Positions 17,540 through 24,699 of a DNA stretch of 64,000 bases are shown here, one piece after another. The DNA comes from CAWDVH01 sp963805705 (lineage in GTDB: Bacteria > Actinomycetota > Actinomycetes > Streptosporangiales > Streptosporangiaceae), in NCBI GenBank assembly GCA_963805705.1, contig CAWDVH010000001.1:682001-746000 (forward strand), read 5' to 3'. The translations under genes were made by a program, and so were the position numbers. The notes beneath the pieces were generated by a model. It ran no database searches. It had not been told where the DNA came from and worked only from the letters and a program-made list of their open reading frames with translations. Position 1 is the stretch's first letter. Each line of letters opens with the position of its first letter.

Positions 17540-17584
17540 CCGCCGTACAACAATCCGCCGTACGACAATCCGCCGTACGACAAT
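17540..17584. repeat. 15-bp direct repeats in a divergent intergenic region
   Basis: CCGCCGTACGACAAT occurs three times head-to-tail (the first copy has one change), with a decayed fourth copy at 17527-17539. The array ends 32 bp before the amidohydrolase ATG and lies between divergent genes, so it could be an iterated operator or a simple minisatellite. Confidence 0.85.
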
Positions 17585-17616
17585 GAGCAGCCAGGCCACT
17601 CACCCGAAGGCAGCTC

Positions 17617-18756
17617 ATGCCCGTAACAGCCCCGCTCGCCGCGTTCGCCGTCCCCGGACTGGTCGATAGCCACGCCCACCTGCTCGCCGATTGCGCCGGG
17701 GCCGCCTTCCCGGCTTCGGCCGCGGCCGTGCGCGATCTCCATCAGCGGGTGGCCCGCGCGGGCAGCACGCCGATGGACGTCACCGATCCGCCCCCGCCCG
17801 TCCCGCCCGATCAGGTGGCGGCGCGGCTGCTGGCCGGCCTCACGCGCGCGGCCGGCGCCGGGCTGGTCGAGATCACCGAGATGGGCATGCGGGCATGGTG
17901 GTACCTCGACGCGCTGACGCGGATCCAGGCGGACGGGCCGCTGCCGGTGCGGGTGCGCATCTACCTGGCCAGCGGCCTGGCCGAGCAGGCCAGCCGCCGC
18001 GAGCTGGACGCCCGGCGCGCCCGCAGCGGCCCGTGGGTGGCCCTGGACGGCATCAAGTTCTACGCCGACGGCTGGCTCGGGCCGAGGACCTGCGCGATGT
18101 GCCTGCCCTTCGACGACGATGAGCAGGACGGGCTGCTCTTCATGTCCCCGGCCACGATGGCCCGCCGGATCGAGCCGTTCATCGGGCCGGGCTGGCGGAT
18201 CGCGACGCACGCGATCGGAGACCGCGCGGTGGCGGCCGTCCTCGATGGCTACGATCTGGCCTGGGGCGGCGACCGGGCCGCGATCAGGGCGGCCGCGCCG
18301 CGGATCGAGCACGCGAGCATCCAGTCCGCCGAGCTGATCGCCAGGATGGCCGCGTCGGGAGTGACGGCCTGCATCCAGCCGTCCTTCGCGGTGACCGACG
18401 TCCGCCAGGTCCGCGCGGCACTCGGCGCCGGGCGGGCGGGCGCGGCCTATCCGTGGGCGGCGCTGGCCGCCGCCGGCGCGCCCCTGCTGGCCGGCTCGGA
18501 CTACCCGATCGAGGTGCTGGAGCCGCTCGTCGGGCTGGCCCGGCTGGTCAGCGGGAGATCGCGGCGGCCAGGCTTTGACACGAGCGGCTGCGCGCCTGAG
18601 CATTCGCGGCTGGACAGTGCCCTGGCCTTCGGCCTGCTCTGCGACCCGGCGGCCGGCACCACGCTGCTGTCCGCTGACCCGCGCACCGTCCCGGCCCGGG
18701 CGATCGACCAGATCGAGGTGCTGGGCACGACGCCCGAGCCGTTCCCGCTGGCCTGA
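17617..18756 (+). CDS. amidohydrolase family protein (YtcJ / Amidohydro_3 type)
   Basis: 379 aa metal-dependent hydrolase with a TIM-barrel. Metal ligands are recognisable: DSHAHL (beta1), the lysine of GIKFYADGW, HAIGD (beta5), IEHAS (beta6) and AGSDYP (beta8). The order and the DGWLG motif after the lysine are typical of YtcJ-like amidohydrolases, which hydrolyse amide or ring C-N bonds; some act as N-substituted formamide deformylases. At 379 aa it is shorter than most (about 530), lacking much of the N-terminal beta-sandwich. The ATG is preceded by GAAGG. Substrate unknown. Confidence 0.87.
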   Translation: MPVTAPLAAFAVPGLVDSHAHLLADCAGAAFPASAAAVRDLHQRVARAGSTPMDVTDPPPPVPPDQVAARLLAGLTRAAGAGLVEITEMGMRAWWYLDALTRIQADGPLPVRVRIYLASGLAEQASRRELDARRARSGPWVALDGIKFYADGWLGPRTCAMCLPFDDDEQDGLLFMSPATMARRIEPFIGPGWRIATHAIGDRAVAAVLDGYDLAWGGDRAAIRAAAPRIEHASIQSAELIARMAASGVTACIQPSFAVTDVRQVRAALGAGRAGAAYPWAALAAAGAPLLAGSDYPIEVLEPLVGLARLVSGRSRRPGFDTSGCAPEHSRLDSALAFGLLCDPAAGTTLLSADPRTVPARAIDQIEVLGTTPEPFPLA

Positions 18757-19494
18757 TCAGAGTGAGGCATTCTGATCGGCACTCCCGGCCAAGCTGGCGG
18801 CGAGCGGGCCGTCTTCGCCGCGGCTGCGCAGGGTTATCCCCGTAGCGCAGACGAATAGCACCAGCAGGACCCCGGACACGTATACCGATGAGGCCAGGCC
18901 AGCGGCCAGCAGCAGGTAGCCGAGCCCGGAAGCCACCAGGGTCGCGGCCAGCACGATCCCCAGGGGCACCAGCCAGCGAGGCAGGATGCGCGAGTGCCGG
19001 GCGACCTGGGAGATGGCCAGCGCCATCGCGGCCAGGATGAACATCTTCGCACCGTCCATCCGCGTGATCGCGTGGTACACGCTCCCGGCCGTCGCGGTCC
19101 GGCGGTCCGGCACCAGCGCGCTGAACAGCCATATGCCCATGGCCAGCTGGACCCAGCAGATCGCGGCGACGGCCAGCCCGAAGCCGGCGGCGGCCACCCC
19201 GGCCCTGGCGTGCCTGCCGCCGCGGGCGGCGCGGGCCACCGAGATCACCACGACCGCCAGGGCCATCGCGGCGACACCTTGGTTAAGGGCGAACTGAGCC
19301 AGGGTCGGCCCGAGGTGTCCGGCAAACGCGGCGGTCACCTGGCTGCCCGTCGCGGCCACGCTGGGATTCGGCGCCCCCACCGACAGGCTGATGATCCAGG
19401 CGGCGGCATAGCCGATGCCCGCCACCGCGGACAGGCTGACAGCCGTCCGGCGGCCGGGGCGGCCCGGCGGCCTGGTTCTGGTCTGAGCGGTCAT
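18757..19494 (-). CDS. integral membrane protein, DUF4386-like
   Basis: About 245 aa with six or seven hydrophobic helices, for example AVSLSAVAGIGYAAAWIISL, ALAVVVISVARAA, FGLAVAAICWVQLAMGIWLF, MFILAAMALAISQV and GIVLAATLVASGLGYLLLAA. A conserved-looking YHAITRMDGAKMF lies between helices. The pattern resembles the DUF4386 group of actinobacterial membrane proteins, whose function is unknown. The ATG at 19494 is supported by GGGAG at good spacing. It ends immediately after the convergent amidohydrolase stop, leaving no room for a terminator. Confidence 0.72.
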   Translation of the reverse strand: MTAQTRTRPPGRPGRRTAVSLSAVAGIGYAAAWIISLSVGAPNPSVAATGSQVTAAFAGHLGPTLAQFALNQGVAAMALAVVVISVARAARGGRHARAGVAAAGFGLAVAAICWVQLAMGIWLFSALVPDRRTATAGSVYHAITRMDGAKMFILAAMALAISQVARHSRILPRWLVPLGIVLAATLVASGLGYLLLAAGLASSVYVSGVLLVLFVCATGITLRSRGEDGPLAASLAGSADQNASL

Positions 19495-19635
19495 GGCGCT
19501 GCTCCCTCGTGCTGCGGTAAGCGGGACCGGCCCGCTGGTATGGCCCGGTGTGCCGGGCACTGTCCAGCGTGCAGCGGCCGGCAGCGGGAGACATCCGCCA
19601 GATGGCCGATGCCGGCTCCGGGGAGGGAACGCCAG

Positions 19636-19688
19636 AATCGGCGGGGTCGATTTTCAGTGCATGCGACTGAAAATCGACCCCGCCGATT
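19636..19688. terminator. 23-bp perfect hairpin downstream of the yceI-like gene
   Basis: Bases 19636-19658 are the exact reverse complement of 19666-19688; the loop is GCATGCG. It lies about 95 nt beyond the YceI-family stop and 140 nt upstream of the next minus-strand gene, the position of a terminator for the first. Stem ends are AT-rich (TTTTCAGT / ACTGAAAA) and there is no T-tract. Confidence 0.7.
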
Positions 19689-19706
19689 TCGCCGCCCCGG
19701 TCAGGC

Positions 19707-19735
19707 GGGGGTGCGGGGGTGCCGGGGTGCGGGGG
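19707..19735 (+). other. G-quadruplex-forming motif
   Basis: Plus strand has G5-TGC-G5-TGCC-G4-TGC-G5 in 29 bases, a canonical four-run quadruplex pattern with 3-4 nt loops. It lies between the yceI-like stop (19783) and the 23-bp hairpin, so it is on the non-template strand opposite the yceI transcript's C-rich 3' end. Confidence 0.6.
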
Positions 19736-19782
19736 TTCGGCGGGCGCGCCGGAGGGGGCAGGCGCGGCGAGGCGCGCCGGGG

Positions 19783-20328
19783 TCAGGCGGACTGGCGGGT
19801 GAAGCGGGCCTTGATCGACACCGTCGCCGGGCCCTTGACCATCCCCATCTGGTTCCAGGTCATGCCGAAGTCGGACCGGTCGATGTCCAGGTCGGCCGTG
19901 AGGGTCGCCGAGTCGGCCGAGGCCTCGCTGACCTGCGCGGCGAGGGACAGCGGCCGGGACTTGCCGGCCACCTCGAGGTCGCCGCTGACCGTCAGGCCGC
20001 CGGCCTGGTCGACCCTGGCGTCCTTGACCGCGAACGTGATGCGGGGATGAGCGTCGGCATTGAAGAAATCGGCCGATCGCAGGTGGGTGTCACGCTTGGA
20101 GTTCTTGGTGTTCACCGACCCGGCCCCGACCTCGAACGTGCCGGAGATGGCTCCGTCGGCGGCGATGTCGCCCTCGCCGTGCAGGTCGGAGAAGCTGCCG
20201 CGGACGGTCACCAGCCCCCAGATCGTCTTGTGGCTGACGCCGACGCTCGACTTCTGGGGGTCGAGCACCCAGTGGCCGGCGCTGGCGCCACCAGGGAGGC
20301 CGGTCGCGCCGTTGGCTGCATCTGTCAT
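19783..20328 (-). CDS. YceI family lipid-binding protein
   Basis: 181 aa lipocalin-like beta-barrel of the YceI family, known to bind polyisoprenoid or other amphiphilic molecules. GHWVLDPQKSSVGVSHKTIWGLVTV is the usual opening with the conserved H/K pair; TKNSKRDTHLRSADFFNADAHP is the family signature, and TWNQMGMVKGPATVSI the end. No signal peptide is present, so it would act in the cytoplasm, as many actinobacterial members do. The ATG at 20328 has GAGAGG upstream. It is divergent from a MarR regulator, a common pairing in actinobacteria, and probably controlled by it. Confidence 0.93.
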   Translation of the reverse strand: MTDAANGATGLPGGASAGHWVLDPQKSSVGVSHKTIWGLVTVRGSFSDLHGEGDIAADGAISGTFEVGAGSVNTKNSKRDTHLRSADFFNADAHPRITFAVKDARVDQAGGLTVSGDLEVAGKSRPLSLAAQVSEASADSATLTADLDIDRSDFGMTWNQMGMVKGPATVSIKARFTRQSA

Positions 20329-20344
20329 CGCTGGGTTCCTCTCC

Positions 20345-20440
20345 TGTCTCAGCACAATCGGAAAACAGATCCGACCGTGATCATATCTAGTGTGACTGTT
20401 CAGAGGTCAATAGTAACATACGTAATTATCACATACGCCT
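20345..20440. promoter_or_regulatory. yceI / marR divergent control region
   Basis: AT-rich gap between divergent genes. On the minus strand TTGACC (about 20412-20407) and a TAGATAT-type -10 stretch about 15-17 bp on form a yceI promoter. CATACG occurs twice in direct orientation (20417-20422 and 20432-20437), flanking TACGTAATTAT; these lie just upstream of the -35 and are candidates for MarR binding. Confidence 0.45.
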
Positions 20441-20463
20441 GGACCGCCTGATATGCTGGGCAG

Positions 20464-21054
20464 ATGGATCCGCAGGGGGCTTCACCAGGGCAAGAAGCTG
20501 ACAGCTGCCTCGGAACGGACCTGCCCGACCTGGCCGGGATGGACGATTCGCAGCGCGGCCGGGTGCTGGTGGCGCGGACGGCCCGTTTTGCTGGCGCTTT
20601 CCTGCGGTGGGTGGACTCTCGTGCCTGCGGCCGCCTCACCTACCCGCGGCTGCGCCTGCTGGAGGCCTTGCATTCCGGCGGGCCGGCCAAGATGGCCGAG
20701 CTGGCCATGCAGCTCGGGATCTCTCCGCGCAATATGACGGCCCTGGTGGACGTGCTCGAAGAGGCGCACATGGTGGCCCGCCGGCCGCATCCGCGCGACC
20801 GGAGGGCGACCCTGATCGAGCTGACGCCGGCCGGGGTGGGGACGGCGGAGACCAGCCTGGGTCCGGGCCTGGACGCGATGGCTCAGATCTTCGAGCGCCT
20901 GCCCCTGGCGGACCAGCAGCACTACCTGGCGGCAGTGAGCCAGCTGCTGGAGGCCATGGACAGCTGCGCCGGGCCGGCGATGAGCCCGGCCGGGCCGGCG
21001 ATGAGCCCGGCCGAGCCGGGGGCGGGCGTGCCGATGACGGACCCTCCCATCTAG
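20464..21054 (+). CDS. MarR family transcriptional regulator
   Basis: 196 aa, longer than the usual 140-160 because of both ends. The winged helix is clear: AKMAELAMQLGISPRNMTAL as the HTH and HMVARRPHPRDRRATLIELT as the wing with the conserved DxR, then helix TPAGVGTAE. The C-terminal tail contains GPAMSPA twice, from a 21-bp DNA repeat. It is divergent from the YceI gene, which is its likely target; ligand unknown. The start ATG at 20464 has only a poor Shine-Dalgarno. Confidence 0.9.
   Translation: MDPQGASPGQEADSCLGTDLPDLAGMDDSQRGRVLVARTARFAGAFLRWVDSRACGRLTYPRLRLLEALHSGGPAKMAELAMQLGISPRNMTALVDVLEEAHMVARRPHPRDRRATLIELTPAGVGTAETSLGPGLDAMAQIFERLPLADQQHYLAAVSQLLEAMDSCAGPAMSPAGPAMSPAEPGAGVPMTDPPI
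20971..21012. repeat. 21-bp tandem duplication in the marR-like gene
   Basis: Two exact head-to-tail copies (20971-20991, 20992-21012) encode GPAMSPA twice in the C-terminal tail. The length keeps the frame. Confidence 0.9.
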
Positions 21055-21118
21055 GCGAGAGCCGTCACCGGAACTGCCAGGTACCCGCCCGTATCGGTCT
21101 ACTACCAGCCCGTACTGG

Positions 21119-21766
21119 TTAGTACCAGCCCGTTTCGAGCTCGTGATGCCAGGCGCGCCTAGGCGAGCCGTAACGGCCCTTGATGTACCGCAGGCCCCAG
21201 CGGATCTGCGTTCGTGCGCTCGTCCGCCAGTTCGGGCCGGCGCTGGCCATCTTCGAGCCGGGGACAGCCTGCGGGATCCCGGTCGCGCCTGAGTACGGGT
21301 TGTACGCGCGGACGTTCCAGCTGCTCTCCCTTTCCCAGAGCCAGTTCAGGTCCTTGAACTGGCCTGGCCACCAGCCGAAGTGCCGCAGCATCGACCTGGC
21401 GATGTGGCGCGGGGCGGTACGGGCCTTGGCGGCGGCCTCCTCGGCTGCGCCAGACAAGGGCTTGGCGAAGCCGTCGAGGGCAATCGTGGCCTTCGCGCCT
21501 GAGCCGGCGCTGACTGCTGCGGAGGTGCGGGTCACCTGCACGGTGCTGGTCACGGTGGCCGGGCGGGCGGCGGCGCTGACGGGTGCCGCGCCTGCGGTGC
21601 CGATGGCGACGGCCGCGAGAGCGGCGGCCGGGCCGGTGAGGGCGAGGGTGAGTAGGGACGATTTGAGGTTGCGAGTCCTGAAGCCGGACAAGGCAGGCCT
21701 TTGGTCGGGCACGCGCGCGTGCTCGGCTTTCCACCCGGACGCAGGCCGGCCGCCAGTGGCGGGCAA
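21119..21766 (-). CDS. secreted lysozyme-like (lytic transglycosylase) protein
   Basis: The C-terminal 80 residues form a small lysozyme-like domain: LNWLWERESSWNVRAYNP with the catalytic-type Glu, then GATGIPQAVPGSKMASAG and QIRWGLRYIKGRYGSP. This is the pattern of actinobacterial transglycosylase-like proteins that remodel peptidoglycan. An N-terminal export signal is visible (LKSSLLTLALTGPAAALAAV, cleavage probably after SAAARPA), and a linker (about 70-125) is Ala/Thr-rich. The start is uncertain: TTG 21766, GTG 21712, and an out-of-frame ATG at 21827 are all weak, and an indel near the 5' end is possible. The protein ends GWY, as many secreted muralytic proteins do. A long leader with CRP-like sites lies upstream. 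Confidence 0.82.
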   Translation of the reverse strand: MPATGGRPASGWKAEHARVPDQRPALSGFRTRNLKSSLLTLALTGPAAALAAVAIGTAGAAPVSAAARPATVTSTVQVTRTSAAVSAGSGAKATIALDGFAKPLSGAAEEAAAKARTAPRHIARSMLRHFGWWPGQFKDLNWLWERESSWNVRAYNPYSGATGIPQAVPGSKMASAGPNWRTSARTQIRWGLRYIKGRYGSPRRAWHHELETGWY

Positions 21767-22008
21767 CGGCAGCGGCGCGCGCGACGTGGCGCGGATTCAG
21801 GGCGACGGTGTTACTCGTGGCAACCATCGCGCACGCGGGGTGCTGGTCTGGATCAACACTGCATGATGTTCACGGGTCCGTCGGCCCAAATTGAGCCATG
21901 AACGCTATTGACTGAATAACGCCGAGCTGTATTCCCGCCCGGGATTTGCGCAAACCTTGGGCTTGACCTGCGAGTTTGCCAAATGAAGTGATGACTGTGC
22001 AAATAAAC

Positions 22009-22047
22009 GTGACGTGCGTCACTATTGCGCGAAGTGCGAGCTCACTT
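22009..22047 (-). promoter_or_regulatory. paired CRP-like binding sites
   Basis: GTGA-CGTGCG-TCAC (22009-22022) matches the GTGA-N6-TCAC consensus of CRP/GlxR-type regulators exactly. AAGTG-CGAGCT-CACTT (22032-22047) is a second, GTG-N6-CAC, site; centres are 24 bp apart. They lie in the roughly 300-bp AT-richer leader of the muralytic gene, a class often under CRP control in actinobacteria. A TTTGCGCAAA palindrome (21945-21954) is also present in the leader. Confidence 0.5.
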
Positions 22048-22142
22048 ACGCAAAGTCACGGAAAAACGCCTGCGTGAACGTGATCGACGCAGTATGCCTC
22101 ATGCCGGCCTGGATTCGCGTTGATTTCATTTATAGCGGTTTT

Positions 22143-22186
22143 TTTTCTCAGGTTCTGGCCAGGATTTTCTCAGGTTCTGGCCAGGA
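22143..22186. repeat. 22-bp tandem duplication spanning the PfkB stop codon
   Basis: TTTTCTCAGGTTCTGGCCAG plus GA occurs twice in exact tandem (22143-22164, 22165-22186). The inner copy contains the last codons and TGA of the PfkB gene; the outer copy repeats them after the stop. Confidence 0.9.
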
Positions 22187-23132
22187 ATCGGGCCAGTTCG
22201 GCCGCGGTCGGCGCGGTGGCGGGCCCGCGCCTGGTGACCGACAGGGCGGCCGCCGCATTCGCGATGCGGGCGGCGTGCAGCTCGTCCGCTCCCCCGGCCA
22301 GGGCGGCGATGAAGGTCCCGGTGTGGGTATCGCCGGCGCCGCTGGTGTCGAGGACGTCCACAGCGAAGCCAGGCACCCGGACCGGTGTCGCATCGCGGAA
22401 CCCGACCAGGCATCCGTCCGGGCCGGTTCGGACCAGCACGCCCGGCCGCACGGCGCCTTTCCTGCCGCCAGGACCCGGCCGGCGGCCGCGCTGAGCGAGC
22501 GAGCGCGCCGCCGCGAGCGGGTCAGCCTCGCCGGTGACGCTGGCCGCCTCCCAGGCGTTGCACGTCCACCAGTCGGCCCGGCGCAGGATCAGGTCGAGGA
22601 TCGCGGCCGGGATCAGGTGCACCAGCGGCCCCGGGTCGAAGAACACCACGCGGGCGCCGTCGAGGCGTCCCAGCCAGTCACGCAGTGCGCGCTGATGGCC
22701 CGGGTGGACCATCCCGTAGCCGGACAGGTAGATCGCATCGCGCGGACGCGCGCGTACCGTCTCGAGATCGCGGGAGGTCAGCGTGGCCTCCGCGCCCCGG
22801 CTGGTCACGAACGTCCGCTCGCCGGCCGCGTCGACCATGCTGACCACCAATCCGGTGTCGAGGCCGGCCTTGGCCGGCTGCAGGACCTCGGCGTGCTCGG
22901 CCGCCAGCGCGGCGCGGGCCAGCGCCCCGAACGGCCCGGTGCCGTGGGCGCCCGCGTAGGCGGCCGGCAGCCCGTGCCTGGCGGCCGCGGCGATGACGTT
23001 GAAGCCGCCGCCCGCGGCCGTCTGGGTGCCGGTGGCCAGCACGTCACCACCGGCCGCAGGCAGCGCCGGCACGTTCAGCACCACGTCGACGACGACGTTG
23101 CCCAGATGCAGCAGCCGGTCAAACCGGCGCAT
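22170..23132 (-). CDS. PfkB family carbohydrate/nucleoside kinase
   Basis: 320 aa ribokinase-fold kinase. TAAGGGFNVIAAAARHGLPAAYAG is the PfkB N-terminal signature region and DTSGAGDTHTGTF contains the catalytic Asp with the GAGD anion hole. FDPGPLVHLIP and ADWWTCNAWEAASVTG are the usual middle strands. It phosphorylates the hydroxymethyl of a sugar or nucleoside; relatives include ribokinase, YegV and pseudouridine kinase. The ATG at 23132 shares one base with the TAA of the upstream gene (TAATG), so it is translationally coupled. As last gene of the NCS1-led operon it probably traps the released sugar or the intact riboside. Confidence 0.9.
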   Translation of the reverse strand: MRRFDRLLHLGNVVVDVVLNVPALPAAGGDVLATGTQTAAGGGFNVIAAAARHGLPAAYAGAHGTGPFGALARAALAAEHAEVLQPAKAGLDTGLVVSMVDAAGERTFVTSRGAEATLTSRDLETVRARPRDAIYLSGYGMVHPGHQRALRDWLGRLDGARVVFFDPGPLVHLIPAAILDLILRRADWWTCNAWEAASVTGEADPLAAARSLAQRGRRPGPGGRKGAVRPGVLVRTGPDGCLVGFRDATPVRVPGFAVDVLDTSGAGDTHTGTFIAALAGGADELHAARIANAAAALSVTRRGPATAPTAAELARFLART

Positions 23133-24136
23133 TATGACGCCCGCCGAATGGCCAGGAGACGAGCGGCGAGGTCGTCCAGGCGCAGCCGGTTCACGCGGGT
23201 GACCGTAGCGCGCGCGTCGGCGGGGAAGGCCTGCGCTCCGTGGCACGCTCCGCTGACCGCGCCGGTCATCGCCGCGATCGTGTCGCAGTCACCGCCGAGC
23301 GAGGCGGCCAGACGGCACGCCCGCCACGGGTCATCCGGGCAGGCGGCGAGCATCGCGAAGGCCGCGGGGACCGATTCCTGGGTCGACAGGCTGGTCCCCA
23401 CGAGCGCGTACACCGTATCCATGACCTCCTCGGCGTCCAGCCCGGCGACCAGGCCCGTGGCCCAGGTGATGCGCGCGGCCACATCGGCCGCGGCCACCCA
23501 GTGCCCGCGGCCGGCGGCGAGCTTCGCGGCGGCGACGGCGTGCGCGATAGCGTCGCCGACCGCGGCCCCGCCGACACCCGCGCTGACGGCGGCCGCGATC
23601 GCGGCCGCTCCGGCCAGGGCGACGCCGGTATTGTGCGTGACCCGGCTGACCCCGACCACGCGATCGACCAGGAACTTCAGGTCCGAGCACGGGGTGGCGA
23701 TACCGACGGGCGTGACGCGCATGGCCGCGCCGTTGGTGACGCCGGAGCGGCCGGCCTGATCGATGTCCGCTCCGGCCAGCAGGGCGCTGATGGCGCGCCC
23801 GGTGGAGGGCCCGAGCAGGTCCAGTGAGCCCCGCGCGCGCATGGTCTCCTCCCAGGCGAGCAGCCTCCTGGCGAGCTCGGCCGGGTCAGCCTGGCCGCCC
23901 CGGTCGATGATGAGCCGGGCCAGCAGCACCGCCTGCTCGGTGTCGTCGGTCACCGAGGCCGCCGGCAGGCCGGCCGCGAGCGGATGGCCGGGCGGCCCTG
24001 GCTCGAAGGCAGAAAGAACCGGCCCGTAGCGGGCCACGATCTGGGCCCTGGGCAGGGACTGAGTCGGCATGCCGAGCGCATCGCCGATCGCCAGCCCGTA
24101 CAGCGCCCCGGCCGCGCGGGACCGGGCGCCGGTCAC
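23132..24136 (-). CDS. ADP-ribosylglycohydrolase (ARH/DraG fold) family protein
   Basis: 334 aa all-helical ARH fold with a binuclear Mg site. AAGALYGLAIGDALGMP is the N-terminal signature, SVTDDTEQAVLLARL holds the TDDT metal ligands, and GGDCDTIAAMTGAVSGA the C-terminal D-x-D ligands. Known members cleave ADP-ribose from proteins or small molecules, but operonic members near a transporter and a PfkB kinase (E. coli yegTUV layout) are thought to act on small N-ribosides. The GTG at 24136 overlaps the stop of the isochorismatase-like gene. A longer reading to 24376 looks non-coding. Confidence 0.92.
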   Translation of the reverse strand: MTGARSRAAGALYGLAIGDALGMPTQSLPRAQIVARYGPVLSAFEPGPPGHPLAAGLPAASVTDDTEQAVLLARLIIDRGGQADPAELARRLLAWEETMRARGSLDLLGPSTGRAISALLAGADIDQAGRSGVTNGAAMRVTPVGIATPCSDLKFLVDRVVGVSRVTHNTGVALAGAAAIAAAVSAGVGGAAVGDAIAHAVAAAKLAAGRGHWVAAADVAARITWATGLVAGLDAEEVMDTVYALVGTSLSTQESVPAAFAMLAACPDDPWRACRLAASLGGDCDTIAAMTGAVSGACHGAQAFPADARATVTRVNRLRLDDLAARLLAIRRAS

Positions 24137-24699
24137 TGGCGCAGCACGCCGGCCAGGGTGACGACCTCGACCAGCGGGGCGTACAGGCGCAGGATGTCCA
24201 GGGCCTGGCGGTGGCTGTCGTCCGTAACCCCGGCGCAGGCGTCCGCCACGACCCGGACCGCGACGCCGGCGTCCGCCGCGGCCACGGCCGTAGACAGCAC
24301 GCAGCAGTCGGTCGACACCCCGGCCAGGACGAGCTGCCCGCCCTCGCCCACCAGGCCCGCCAGTTCCTGGTTCCACTTGCTGAACGTGGTGGTGTCCAGC
24401 GTCGGGCCGCTCTCCCCGGCGAAATCGTCGGCCAGCTCATAGATCCGGGCGCCGGGCGGCTGCAGCGCGAACGGCCACTGGGCGTAGTACTGTCGCCACG
24501 CGCCGGCCGGGGTCCTCGGCGCGATGAACCTGGTGAACGTCACCCTCGGACGGAACGCCTCGACCAGCGCCCGGACGGGACCGATGATCTCGGCGAATCG
24601 CGGGGCGAGCCACGGGCTGCCCGCCTCGCCGAATACGCGCTGCATGTCGATGACCGCCAGCCACGGCGCCGGGAGCGCGCTGGGCGCCGGTTCGGTCAT
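24133..24699 (-). CDS. isochorismatase-fold cysteine hydrolase
   Basis: 188 aa. The catalytic triad of the family is visible: Asp18 in AVIDMQRVF, Lys108 in TTFSKWNQEL, and Cys133 in GVSTDCCVLSTAVAA with the preceding cis-peptide. The family includes nicotinamidase, N-carbamoylsarcosine amidase and ureidoacrylate hydrolase, so hydrolysis of an amide or carbamoyl group is expected. It overlaps the permease gene by ATGA and the ARH-like gene by GTGA. In this operon a nicotinamidase-like or ureido-hydrolysing step on a released base is attractive but unproven. The usual nicotinamidase metal-binding DxHxxxH is not evident. Confidence 0.92.
   Translation of the reverse strand: MTEPAPSALPAPWLAVIDMQRVFGEAGSPWLAPRFAEIIGPVRALVEAFRPRVTFTRFIAPRTPAGAWRQYYAQWPFALQPPGARIYELADDFAGESGPTLDTTTFSKWNQELAGLVGEGGQLVLAGVSTDCCVLSTAVAAADAGVAVRVVADACAGVTDDSHRQALDILRLYAPLVEVVTLAGVLRQ

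Noticed and set aside
17527..17584. CRISPR array
   Set aside because: Units are 15 bp and directly adjacent, with no spacers and no cas genes.
21720..22000. Cyclic di-AMP (ydaO-type) riboswitch upstream of the muralytic gene
   Set aside because: Such leaders often carry one, but the conserved GGGGAACCA-like and terminal elements are not visible in the minus-strand sequence.
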